A DNA stretch of 64,000 nt from Pyrus communis (lineage: Eukaryota; Streptophyta; Magnoliopsida; Rosales; Rosaceae), in assembly GCF_963583255.1 (NCBI RefSeq), contig NC_084819.1, forward strand, positions 3,975,501-4,039,500, in the 5' to 3' direction. This document shows positions 1-10,929 of the stretch, in pieces. The translations under genes were made by a program, and so were the position numbers. Within the stretch, counting starts at the first letter, position 1, and each line of letters opens with the position of its first letter. Below the pieces are notes generated by a model that worked only from the letters and a program-made list of their open reading frames with translations, was not told the origin of the DNA and searched no databases.

Positions 1-1046
1 AACCTTTCAACACCCTTTAATCATCTCCCTTTAAGTTATGATTTTATTTCCTAACCCTACATGCATTATTTATTAGCATCTTCACATGCATTCACACACA
101 CTTCACACAAACAAACAACTCAAAACCGTGAGCTCCCATTCCCTTATGCCATTTTCAGATTTCCACCCACTAACCTAGTCATCAACACATGCATTCCCTT
201 CACATTCACCCACATGCACTCCCACTCTTTAATCATATGCACTCCCATCATAATTCCACCACCAATTCAGCCACAAAACATTATCATTGCACCACATTCA
301 ACCACTCCACATCCCTCACCAAGAAATCATTCAACACATGCATCCATAATCAATTCTCCAACCTTTGCCGTGACCTTCATTCCCATTTCCTTTCCAAACA
401 TCTCACATGCATTTCCACCTTCCTACTTCATCATTAAGCCACATTCACTCCCATTTCTCTCCCCTTAACAGCCCTAAACCGTGCATAATTAAAGGACACC
501 ATTCAACACACACATGCACCAAAAGACAACATTGGCATGCATCACATGCATTTCCAACACTTCCCCCTTTGTGCCGTGCCTTCCCTTCCACTTTCCAACC
601 ACATTCTTTCAATTCCCACTTCATCATTACACCACCTAAGCCACATGCACTCCCATTCTTTAATTAAGCCACTTAAACCACAAAACAATCACACAACACA
701 CCAACACACATGCATCCTGAAATTCTTTGCCATGCAATCACATGCATTTCCCTTGACATTTTCAGCCATCACACTTCATCATTACACCACCATTCACTCT
801 TTAACCCACACACACTTCACACAAACAACATTCACATGCATTCACATGCATTTCCAACACAAAACACACTCAAAACCGTGGCCACCTTTGCATTTCAGGA
901 TTCCCATTTGCATTTTCAGATTTCCAGCTTTCCCTTTTATTTTCCAGCTTTCATTCTTCATCATTGCAGCCATTCCACATGCAATTCTCCATCATTCCTC
1001 CACACAAACACCTTAAACAAATAGCCATATACATCTCCACTCCTCC

Positions 1047-1054
1047 TATAAATA
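1047..1054 (+). promoter_or_regulatory. TATA box in left arm, pointing to the centre
   Basis: TATAAATA inside TCCTCCTATAAATACCC is a textbook plant TATA box. It is followed by an A/C-rich leader-like stretch. Transcription would start near 1080 and run into the palindrome centre. No start-site evidence is available. Confidence 0.5.
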
Positions 1055-1266
1055 CCCTTGCATTCCCATCATTCAAAACATCTCATTCACAACACAACAC
1101 CCCTCAAACACTCCCATTCTTTCCTTAGCCGTGAGTCCCCCCTCCCTACTAATCCAAACACCAACCATCTTTCCATTTCCATCACTCCTCACTCCATTCC
1201 ACACTTCCATTCCCCCAAACCAACTATCCTTAGACCTTATGCTACAACAACGAGGAAGAGAAGAGG

Positions 1267-1312
1267 ACCTAAACGTTCATACAATTCAAATTTGAGTTGT
1301 TGGAATGTTTAG
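1267..1312. repeat. 46-bp imperfect hairpin, copy 1 of 4
   Basis: CCTAAAC...GTTTAGG is an imperfect palindrome with about 23-bp half-sites and almost no loop. The same hairpin lies at 1386-1431 and, because of the inverted arms, at 2445-2490 and 2564-2609. Confidence 0.75.
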
Positions 1313-1385
1313 GTGATTCTTTGATTTCAATGTTTCATTTTAATTCTCTTTGTTTTGTACGTATAAGGAATGGAAGAGAAGAGTG

Positions 1386-1431
1386 CCTAAACGTTCATAC
1401 AATTCAAGTTTGAGTTGTTGGAATGTTTAGG
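1386..1431. repeat. 46-bp imperfect hairpin, copy 2 of 4
   Basis: Second copy of the CCTAAAC...GTTTAGG hairpin, differing from copy 1 at the centre (A to G). Together the two copies form a direct repeat near the inner end of each arm, and the second ends about 12 bp from the arm/centre junction. Confidence 0.75.
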
Positions 1432-1443
1432 TGTTTCTTTGAT

Positions 1444-2432
1444 GCGAGATTTATACGCACACAAATTAAACCCTCTTTTTGACAATTGTAGTATAAGTAT
1501 AAGTAGGGATCGTTCTGGACCGGGGATTAGGAGGGATTGTTAATCACTTGGATTTGACTTAAAAACGTAAAAACATAATATAAAACACTAAACTTAGACT
1601 CAAAGAGTGTAAAACTAAACTTTAAAACACTAAAACAAATCAAAAGACTCAAAATGCTTTTAAAAACACAAACTAAAATGCTATACTAAACTCGAAGAAT
1701 TCAAAACTAAAAATAAGAAAGATTAAGACTAAGACTTTAAACGAAATATGGGGGGATTGATTTTTGACGAATTTAAACTAAATTGGATAGATTGTAAAGA
1801 AAACAAATTGTAAATATGAAATTGACGGAAATGAATGGATGGTATGGCTAGCTAAGGGGTTCTTCTCCACACATGTTACACTTGCATAATAAAAAGATTT
1901 CCAATTGCATTTCAATAAATTATGAAACTCATCACCCCGGGTTAATTAGGTCCGCTTAAATTAACCGTCAAGTTTTCCTTAAGTTAATGAATTGGATGAT
2001 TGCATACGACAACCCAAAGCATTCCCCACAAGTTCCCTACATGAATTGCATAATAGAGATACAAGCAAGAATCATTAAGTTCTTTGAAAACTATAAGTGT
2101 TGACGAGGCATTCGTTACTATGGAATACGCATGAAACTTATGCCAAGAATTCGTTTAACGCGATTGTTTATAAGCAACCTCCACTACTTGTGAATATAAG
2201 TTCATAACGATTAGGTGAAACTCACTTATATTCTAGCGTCATATTCATGAATGAAAATTAAGCGTGCACTCTCAATAAACATACATAAATAGGTTATCAA
2301 TCAAATAGTTAAACAAATTGAATTCACAACTTATGAAACGCAATTAGAAGTAATCAAATCAAAATGCAAGCATAAACATTTATTTCGAATTACCCCCTAG
2401 CTAAAGGGGGATTAGTTCTTCATAACATTGAA
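1444..2432. other. Central 989-bp spacer of the palindrome
   Basis: Unique AT-rich sequence between the two arms. It begins GCGAGATTTATACGCACAC just after a shared TGAT and holds no convincing open reading frame. The segments TAGGGATCGTTCTGGACC and the AAAACACTAAA-rich run look like sequence I associate with interspersed plant repeats, but I cannot name the family. Confidence 0.7.
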
Positions 2433-3875
2433 ATCAAAGAAACACCTAAACATTCCAACAACTCAAACTTGAATTGTATGAACGTTTAGGCACTCTTCTC
2501 TTCCATTCCTTATACGTACAAAACAAAGAGAATTAAAATGAAACATTGAAATCAAAGAATCACCTAAACATTCCAACAACTCAAATTTGAATTGTATGAA
2601 CGTTTAGGTCCTCTTCTCTTCCTCGTTGTTGTAGCATAAGGTCTAAGGATAGTTGGTTTGGGGGAATGGAAGTGTGGAATGGAGTGAGGAGTGATGGAAA
2701 TGGAAAGATGGTTGGTGTTTGGATTAGTAGGGAGGGGGGACTCACGGCTAAGGAAAGAATGGGAGTGTTTGAGGGGTGTTGTGTTGTGAATGAGATGTTT
2801 TGAATGATGGGAATGCAAGGGTATTTATAGGAGGAGTGGAGATGTATATGGCTATTTGTTTAAGGTGTTTGTGTGGAGGAATGATGGAGAATTGCATGTG
2901 GAATGGCTACAATGATGAAGAATGAAAGCTGGAAAATAAAAGGGAAAGCTGGAAATCTGAAAATGCAAATGGGAATCCTGAAATGCAAAGGTGGCCACGG
3001 TTTTGAGTGTGTTTTGTGTTGGAAATGCATGTGAATGCATGTGAATGTTGTTTGTGTGAAGTGTGTGTGGGTTAAAGAGTGAATGATGGTGTAATGATGA
3101 AGTGTGATGGCTGAAAATGTCAAGGGAAATGCATGTGATTGCATGGCAAAGAATTTCAGGATGCATGTGTGTTGGTGTGTTGTGTGATTGTTTTGTGGTT
3201 TAAGTGGCTTAATTAAAGAATGGGAGTGCATGTGGCTTAGGTGGTGTAATGATGAAGTGGGAATTGAAAGAATGTGGTTGGAAAGTGGAAGGGAAGGCAC
3301 GGCACAAAGGGGGAAGTGTTGGAAATGCATGTGATGCATGCCAATGTTGTCTTTTGGTGCATGTGTGTGTTGAATGGTGTCCTTTAATTATGCACGGTTT
3401 AGGGCTGTTAAGGGGAGAGAAATGGGAGTGAATGTGGCTTAATGATGAAGTAGGAAGGTGGAAATGCATGTGAGATGTTTGGAAAGGAAATAGGAATGAA
3501 GGTCACGGCAAAGGTTGGAGAATTGATTATGGATGCATGTGTTGAATGATTTCTTGGTGAGGAATGTGGAGTGGTTGAATGTGGTGCAATGATAATGTTT
3601 TGTGGCTGAATTGGTGGTGGAATTATGATGGGAGTGCATATGATTAAAGAGTGGGAGTGCATGTGGGTGAATGTGAAGGGAATGCATGTGTTGATGACTA
3701 GGTTAGTGGGTGGAAATCTGAAAATGGCATAAAGGAATGGGAGCTCACGGTTTTGAGTTGTTTGTTTGTGTGAAGTGTGTGTGAATGCATGTGAAGATGC
3801 TAATAAATAATGCATGTAGGGTTAGGAAATAAAATCATAACTTAAAGGGAGATGATTAAAGGGTGTTGAAAGGTT
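2433..3875 (-). repeat. Right arm of the large inverted repeat
   Basis: Reverse complement of 1-1443. At all five differing sites (2909, 3086, 3492, 3563, 3733) the + strand carries A where the left arm predicts G, which is C to T on the arm's C-rich strand. It has the same CATGCA hexamers and hairpins. It is followed directly by the C-free tract. Confidence 0.93.
2822..2829 (-). promoter_or_regulatory. TATA box in right arm, pointing to the centre
   Basis: Mirror image of the box at 1047-1054. The two boxes face each other across about 1.77 kb, so any transcription from both would be convergent and overlap across the spacer. Confidence 0.5.
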
Positions 3876-3883
3876 TGAAATGC

Positions 3884-4254
3884 ATGTGTTGAATTGGTGG
3901 TTGAATGATGAAAGAATAAGTGAATGATTATGATAAGTGATAAGTGAATGATTATGATAAGTGTATGATATGTTAAGTGATAAATGAATGATATGTTAAG
4001 TGATAAATGAATGATATGTGGTGATAAATGAATGATATGTGGTGAGTGATAAGTGAATGGAAGTGATAAGTGATAAGTGAATGGAAGTGATAAGTGATAA
4101 GTGTATGATATGTTGAGTGATAAGATAAGTGGTTATTGATATATAGATGAATGAATGATATGATAAGTAATAAATATATGATATGTGGTGATGATAAGAT
4201 AAGTGTATGATATGATAAGTGGTGAATGAAGGAGTGGAATGTTGGAATGTTATG
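3884..4254. repeat. Cytosine-free minisatellite tract
   Basis: No C occurs on the + strand for 371 bp. The tract is built from diverged units of about 17-23 bp based on GTGATAA(A/G)TGAATG, for example GTGATAAATGAATGATATG repeated near 3977-4037 and GTGATAAGTGAATGGAA near 4046-4091. The minus-strand open frame rich in His, Ile, Tyr and Leu is a by-product of the repeat. G skew has the same sign as in the right arm. Confidence 0.9.
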
Positions 4255-4545
4255 CACGACTAAGGATATAGGAAAGGTTTAAATATCCTAAAACTAAAAG
4301 GAACAAGGTTCCAACACTTTGGTCTTCAATTAGGTTTTTAATTTCGTCCAACACTTTGGCTCCAAGCATAAGCTATCCATCCTTAGCCCAAAAGTGCTCC
4401 AAACGTCTCCAAAATGCATCTTTTTGCTCCTTTAGCCCTTTTGGCCTACAAACACACGAAAATAGCTTAAAGTACTAAAATAACTAAAGAAACATAACGT
4501 AAATGCACGAGAACAAGCCATTTAAGTCGCATGAATATGCTCCTA
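4255..4545. mobile_element. Terminal segment of the palindromic element at its junction with copia
   Basis: Non-coding sequence that ends ...ATATGCTCCTATCAAC at about 4545, after which a copia reverse transcriptase reads in frame. The centre of the palindrome opens with TGATGCGA at 1440 and this end closes with TCCTATCA, so TGAT...ATCA termini are possible. The left target junction is outside the window, so no target-site duplication can be checked. Confidence 0.55.
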
Positions 4546-5903
4546 TCAACGATTGACAAATATAAGGCTCATTTGGTAGCTAAAGGATACCGTAAAAAAC
4601 ATGGTTTGGATTTCTTTGATACATACTCGCCTGTAACGAGAATTACGTCAATAAGACTATTGATTGTTATAGCTGCACTCCATAACATGGAAATACATCA
4701 AATGGATGTAAAGACTACATTCTTAAATGGAAACTTAGATGAGGAAATATATATGGAACAACCCGAGGGGTTTGTGGTTAAAGGTCAAGAACACAAAGTT
4801 TGTAAACTTGTGAAATCACTATATGGGCTTAAACAAGCTCCAAGCATGAAAAATTTGACCATATTATGATAACACATGGTTTTAAGATAAACGAGTGTGA
4901 TAAGTGTGTCTACACAAAAACTCAAAATAATGCTTGCGTTATGTTGTGTTTATATGTTGATGATATGCTTATAATGGGAACTAACAAGGAGATAATAAAT
5001 TGGACCAAGAAGATATTGAAATCAAGTTTCGATATGAAAGATCTTGGATTAGCTGATGTGATTCTTGGTGTAAAAATAAAAAGAAACCAAGAAGGATATA
5101 TTCTTACACAGTCCCATTATATAGAAGCTACACTTAGAAAATATGGTCATTTGGAAAGTAAAGATGCAATTACTCCTTTTGATGCCAATAGCAAACTTAA
5201 GAAAAATAGAGGTGATGTTATATCTCAACATGAATACTCACAAGTCATTGGAAGTCTTATGTACATTATGAATTGTACAAGGCCTGATATAGCATTCTCA
5301 GTGAGTAGACTGAGTAGATATACATGCAATCCTGGGCATGATCATTGGGAAGCTTTAATTCAAGTATTGAGATACTTAAAGCATACAATGAATTATGGAT
5401 TGCATTATACGAGGTACCCTTCTATGCTTGAAGGATTTACTTATGCGAATTGGATATCGGATAGTAATGATACAAAATCCACAAGTGGATATGTATTTAC
5501 TTTGGGAGGAGCAGCAATATCTTGGAAATCTTCTAAACAAACATGCATAGCCCGATCAACTATGGAATCGGAATTTATCGCTCTCGATATGTCTGGAGGA
5601 GAAGCTGAGTGGCTAAGAGATTTTTTGGAGGATGTTCCCATATGGCCTAAACCTGTAACGGCAATATGTATACACTGTGATAGTTTAGCTGCACAATATC
5701 GAGCTAAAAATAGTGTATATAATGGGAAGTCTAGACAAATTAGATGAAGGCCTAATACAATAAAGCAATGGCTCTCTACTGGTGTAATTTCTATTGACTA
5801 TGTTAAGTCAAAAGATAATATTGCGGATCCACTTACTAAAGGTTTGTCTAGAGAGCAAGTTAAGCATACATCGAGGGGAATAGGTTTAAAGCCAATAGAG
5901 TAA
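4546..5903 (+). pseudogene. Ty1/copia reverse transcriptase-RNase H remnant
   Basis: This is the C-terminal part of a copia polyprotein: RVT_2 reverse transcriptase with YKAHLVAKGY at the start, [22 protein letters not shown] and the catalytic YVDDMLI motif near 4955, then RNase H with [18 protein letters not shown] and STMESEF, and the tail YVKSKDNIADPLTKGL. It is broken twice: about 7 bp are missing near 4843, just after KQAP, and an in-frame TGA lies at 5745-5747, 52 codons before the natural stop at 5901-5903. Gag, protease, integrase and the start of RT are absent because the palindromic element abuts it. It cannot make an active protein. Confidence 0.93.
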
Positions 5904-6343
5904 AATGAAACTGCCAAACGGAAACCTAACCTAGTTGATTGGAGATCCCATGGTCTAGGTTCAATAGGCAAACTGGTTTGGCTAGATTCAAGAAGAACCA
6001 CACTTACATACCCATTCCTATGTGGGGTCGTATTTATGAGAATTACATGGCTACATTCTGTAAAGCTCTCATGAATCCCGGATTTGTTCATGACCAAAAA
6101 GAACACAAACGTATGAATTTGTGATGTGTAAATGTGGCATATGTTTTGCTTATTGTCTTGGTTTACTGCGGAGATGAACAGTTCAAGATTTTATATTCAC
6201 TGCGTCATTTAGTAAATCCGATAAGTATATACTAAGGTAGGTTCAAGTCCAAAAGACACCTCTCCTGATGTATGTCACATCTATTGTTTACTCTCATATC
6301 TTAGTGTTTCTAGGACCAAAGAATCGTCTCAAATGTGGGGTAT
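5904..6343 (+). mobile_element. Copia 3' internal non-coding region with polypurine tract
   Basis: No coding content. It lies between the end of RNase H and the LTR; the purine-rich AAATGTGGGG just before the LTR is the likely polypurine tract. Confidence 0.65.
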
Positions 6344-7118
6344 TGTAGGAGTTTGAGACTCTCTTGTCCCACATTGGGCAACAGTATTTTTTCACTAGCT
6401 TTTATATAAGCTTATTCCTTCTTCTTAGTAATTAAAACTTGGACCATTTGGAAATGGATTGAAGGCTTGAGCCTTATGGTTGTGTGGTTTAGGCTTGAAT
6501 ATAATATAGCCTAAATACAATTAATATTAATTAATCAAGATAATGGCCTTGGACCTTGGGGCACTTGGGGCCTTGGAGTTTAAAATTAATCAGATTCATT
6601 AATTTTAATTTTCGGATTAAGTTTTTTAATTAATTTATTAATTAAAAAACGTTTTGATTAAAAGACAAAGCTATTAGAAAGAGTTGTGTACTTTCAAATA
6701 CACTGAACAGGTATTTGAAAGGGTGTGAAATAGCCTATATATTTGCAATCACAGTATCCAAGTGATTTTATCTTTTCTTCCGTACGAAATTTCCAGAGAG
6801 TAAGTACACAAAGCAAATTCGCTAGAATTCTAGAATCCAGTGCGGGTTGTAGAATTAGGTAGTTGAATTCTGGTCAAGCAGATGTTGTAGAACCACAAGC
6901 ACAAGAGTGGGACAAAAATACTGTTCGAAAGACATAGCTTTTACGCTAGCCTCTACCTTATGTGATCAAGTTAGTAACATTGAATTCTTATATTAGTTTT
7001 TGTATTTATTGTATAATTTTATTATGCACATCAAGTATTTTTGGTTAATAAAATATTAGAATTTCAAGTTCTGTTTATTTCTGTTATTTTTTGTTTATTT
7101 CTGAATTATTTTTCAACA
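6344..7118 (+). mobile_element. Copia 3' LTR
   Basis: Begins TGTAGGAGTTTGAGACTC right after the polypurine tract. A TATA-like CTATATATTT lies at about 6733, placing the U3/R border near 6760. The right edge is a guess at ...TTTTTCAACA (7118). No 5' LTR is in the window to confirm it. Confidence 0.6.
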
Positions 7119-7448
7119 TGTATATTATACATCTTCTTAAGAAAAATAAACACATCATTCAAAGCATTCTCTTCCCACACATATACACACGTGATAAACA
7201 GCGCATGCCCAGATGCTGTTCTTGATGTTTGTCTGATAACTTTTCTCTATGCATGTTTTTCTGATATGTATGGCTTCACATGAAGACTGGTTTCCAGCTG
7301 CTACCGTTGTTGTTGAAGTTATAATTATGTTTCACGTGAGGGAGCAGCACATCCAAAGCCTTTGTGCAACATCAATTTTAAAGACTTCCAAAGAATCTGC
7401 ATGAGAAGATTTTGGTATCTTCTTCTCCTCCTCCTCCTCCTCCTCCTC

Positions 7449-7489
<41 letters not shown>

Positions 7490-7599
7490 CTTATAGGTAG
7501 TTCGGACTTATGTGCTGCACAGCACATCTGGTCTGTAGATTATATCAGAGAAACTTTTTCAACAGCCGTTGAGATCGATCTGACGGTTAGAAATGAAAT
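7119..7599. other. Non-coding stretch
   Basis: No gene seen. It holds the microsatellite at 7423-7486 and leads into the LINE without a recognisable border. Confidence 0.5.
7423..7486. repeat. Compound (TCC)n(TC)n microsatellite
   Basis: TTCTTCTCC followed by about nine CTC/TCC units and then about seventeen TC units. The Pro/Ser/Leu open frame across it is an artefact. Confidence 0.95.
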
Positions 7600-10500
7600 G
7601 CGTATTTAAGGATCTCAGCAAGCAGCGTTCTTGGAAGGCAGACGGATTTCTGATTGCATTGGGTTTAGTTTCAGAAGGCTTCAATATTATCGACAAAAAA
7701 ACTTATGGCGGTAATGAGGGGATCAAAGTTGATATCGCTAGAGCATCTCTAATGGGAGTCCTTATTTAGGGACTCCTATCACCATTTTTGAGTACTCATA
7801 TAAGGATTTAAAGGGAATTTTTGTATCCCTAAATGAATATTGCCTCCAATGAGAGAGTCCTTAAAGTCGAATCCATAAATTTGAGGTTTTACAATCTTAT
7901 GTGATAATTTGATTAGGTGCATATTTTTTGTTTATGTTAACATTACATTCTCGTAAAATATTTTTGTGAACATTTTAACAAAAATAAATTTCAAATTCTG
8001 ACACTAATTTTTTTTCTTCACAAAAACATAACCACAATGAGTGAATTGAGTACGAGTGAACTGAGTATAGGAGATGAAGTTGTGACAATTTGGTATTTAT
8101 AGGAATGATAAGAGAACAAAATGAAGAGTAACCCAAATTGAAAATATTAATATTTCAAAAGACGCATGTGGGTACATACACCAAGTATCCAGTGAGTCTC
8201 TATACTTTAGGGATTCACTTTCCGATCCATTGAAGATTCATTTTGTCCCTATATTTGTTTTATACTCATTTTATATGATAATTGTCCCTATATAGGGTCT
8301 CCACTAGAGATATGCTCTAAGGCATTTGATACTTTCAACTGGAACTTTCTTCTCTGTGTTGTCTAGTTTTGATTTCTTTCGTATTTTTTGTGACCGCGTG
8401 CATACATTGTTATAGTCAGCTCATCTTTCGGTTTTGGTAAATGGCACTCCGTAAATATCTTTTTCTTGTTCAAAAGGTGTGTGTCAGGGCGATCCTCTAT
8501 CTTCACTTCTTTTTTGTCTGACTAAAGAACCTCTAAGCAGAGGTTTAATTTTATTGTACTCTACTGAGCAAAATTCTTCTATTTCGGCATTAAGGGGTTG
8601 TCGTCCTCCAACTCATGTGCTATATGTAAATGATCTTTTTATATTTTTTTCCGTGGAAACATTTGATCTCTTCGTTCTTTTCGGGATTTCACAAATTAGT
8701 ATGGTCGTACTTCTAGACATTAATGCCAATAAAAGCACTTTTTATCTTGGGTCCACTTCTTCTCATAGTAAGCCTCAAGTTGAGAGATATCTTAGTTTTC
8801 GGTTAGGTATGGCTCCTTTCACTTATCTTGGAGATCCTATTTTTAAACCAAGAAGGGTTCACTTTTAAGCTTGGTAGGCTAAGGCTTGTCTTTCAGCGTG
8901 GAAAGGTATACTTCTATATGGCAGGGAGTGTTCAGTTAGTGCAATCTGTTTACCAAAATTTGTTTCTGCATTGTTTTTCAGTTTATCAGTGGCCAACTAA
9001 TCTATTGAAGCATCTTTTTTTCTTTTTTTGTGCACGTAATTTTATTTGGTCTGGGGATTTAGTTTTCCGTAAGTTAGTTATTGTTGCTTGGTATATGGTG
9101 TGTGGGTCTAAGAGGTAAGATGGGCTTGGTGTGCGTGATTTGCCTACTTTGAACTTGACAATGTTACTTGGTTTTGTTTGGGAGGCTTTGCAATCTTCTT
9201 CTTTGTGGGGTTATTTTGCTTGTCAACGCTTTCCTCTTGCGTTTTATAAAAAAACAAGATGTTTACTTGCAATCTTCAATAAGACATGGTTTGAAGCGTG
9301 CTATTTCTTTTTTGTATAAGCATAGTCATTAGATTATTGGTGATGAAAGGTTAGTTTCTTTCTTGTTTGATAAATGGTTGGAGCAACCGATTATTTAACC
9401 CTTCTTTATCTCTAGTAATTTCTCCTATTAATCTTCCTCGAGTATCTGATTAATGTTATTCAAGTTCAGAGTTGAGGCTAAGGTTATATAGCGACATTTC
9501 ATCCCTCCTTGGCTTTCTATTTTGGTTTGGAGACTTTTTCATATTAAGCTTCCCACTTATGAGACACTCATGGATAGAGCCACTTTGGGTCCAGCAGGGG
9601 CGAATGCCCTCACTCGGTTTTTTTTTGGGAAAAACAGTACTCTTTCAATTGCTCGTGACATTAGTATTAACATTTTCACATGCTGCTACCATCTTGAAAG
9701 AGCATTTCCGGTCATGAAATTTATGAAGATTGATTGAGAATTTGGTAGGAGATCAATAAATGAATGATAACATGATTATTTTTATAGCGAAAGATATTTG
9801 ATGGTATTGGTAATGAAATTGTTATGCAACACTTTCAATACATGAAAACTCGTAGATGGATATTGTAATATGTTGTACGAAAAACCTTATGGATTAACAT
9901 AGAAATGTTTTGTTTAGTACATTCTTGATCTTTTTAATTTGTGACTTTGTTGTTTGAGAATGCTCCTATCCATGCAGATCTCTGACTTCGTCCTTGGATA
10001 CACTTCATTGTAGTTGTGTTTATTTGGCTTCTTTTCCGTTTATGTTGTGGTTCAAAGGAATTTATTGCTTATCTTTCTTTATCGAAGCAACTTTGGACAT
10101 GGTTGGCTTGTTAGTTTGTACTTCTCTGCCCTTTTCTGATTTAGTAACGATGTTTTGGGACACATCTGTGGGTAAGCCTTTTATCTCGTTAGTTACATAA
10201 TCTTTGGACTTTAACGGGACTTTTCGCCATTTCTATCATATGAAAAGCACACAATAAGTCTATTTTTGAGAACCGAACAATTTCTTTACATCACTTATGT
10301 ATGTCCATTAAATCTAGGATTGTTCATCCTGGAAAGTTTGTTCATTGATGCTCTCAAGGTTTGGGTATTTGTGCAACTTGCTCTATGAGTATTAGACATA
10401 TCCCTTGCAAGGCACCTAATATATGTTCCTTGTTTTGGTCTTCACCTTGGTTTTCTTTTTTTAAGCTTAACACCGATGGCTTGTCTAAAGAAAATCATGG

Positions 10501-10881
10501 TCATGTTGCTTGTGAGGGAGTTTTTAGGGATTGGCATGGTCAGTTTCTTGGATGATTTTGTCAAGGTATTGGTCATCAGAACTATGCAAAGTTATCAGCA
10601 GTTATTATGGGTGTCGAATTTGCTGCGGGATGGACTATGCTTTGGTTTGAAAGTAATTTTGCTAGTGCTCTTTCTTATCTCCGTTCAAATGATCACTTGT
10701 TTGGCTCGCATTTGAGAGATGAATTTTTATTGCTAACATTTTGTTGAGAAAGGTATGTAGTTGTTGATAGTTTTACTAAAATGAGTTTATCTCCCTCAAA
10801 CTTGGTCTGGCATGACTTCCCTTCGTCGGCAGTCTTACCTCTTTGCATTTGGATTTCCTTGGCTTGGCTGGTTTTCATTTT
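7600..10881 (+). pseudogene. L1-type LINE ORF2 relic (RT to RNase H)
   Basis: Successive frames spell a plant L1 ORF2. QQAAFLEGRRISDC and GFNIIDKKTYGGNEGIKVDIA come before the MITE. KAFDTFNWNFL resumes after it. Then follow the RT core with QGDPLSSLLF and YVNDLFIF (catalytic YADD degraded to YVND), YLGDPIF, SVYQWPT, FIWSGD, and a C-terminal RNase H with FKLNTDGLSKENHG, VFRDWHGQF and VEFAAGWTMLWFES. At least six frameshifts and stops interrupt it. The endonuclease and ORF1 are not seen, so it is 5' truncated or too decayed upstream. The last open frame ends at a TAG near 10881. Confidence 0.88.
7740..8318. mobile_element. MITE inserted in the LINE
   Basis: Terminal inverted repeats read AGAGCATCTCTAATGG at the left and the reverse complement of CCACTAGAGATATGCTCT at the right, with further matching inside (TTTAGGGAC / GTCCCTATA). 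Removing it joins GATATCGCTA to AAGGCATTTG and restores a continuous LINE reading frame, with TA (or CTA) duplicated. That suits a Tc1/mariner- or Harbinger-like MITE of about 0.58 kb. Confidence 0.85.
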
Positions 10882-10929
10882 TTAGATTAGTGTGCATCAC
10901 AACTTTGAGGTTATGTTGTCTCTAAAAAT

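Larger units (their letters stand above)
1..1443 (+). repeat. Left arm of a large inverted repeat (palindromic element)
   Basis: This segment is the reverse complement of 2433-3875; any base p pairs with 3876-p. I found only five mismatches by comparing matching translations plus the ends (positions 143, 313, 384, 790 and 967). The + strand is poor in G and rich in C, A and T, with about 16 CATGCA hexamers between 60 and 980. Open frames in it are low-complexity (His, Ser, Thr, Pro) and appear in overlapping frames, so I do not call them genes. The arm runs off the left edge of the window, so its true outer end is unseen. Family unknown; it could be the arm of a foldback-type DNA transposon or an inverted LTR-like segment. 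Confidence 0.93.

Noticed and set aside
61..1312. Several overlapping long open frames in the palindrome arms (60-159 residues)
   Set aside because: They are low-complexity His/Ser/Thr/Pro strings in several frames at once, mirror each other because of the inverted repeat, and show no domain or splice pattern.
3973..4257. 94-residue minus-strand frame
   Set aside because: It is the direct translation of the C-free minisatellite and has no protein-like composition.
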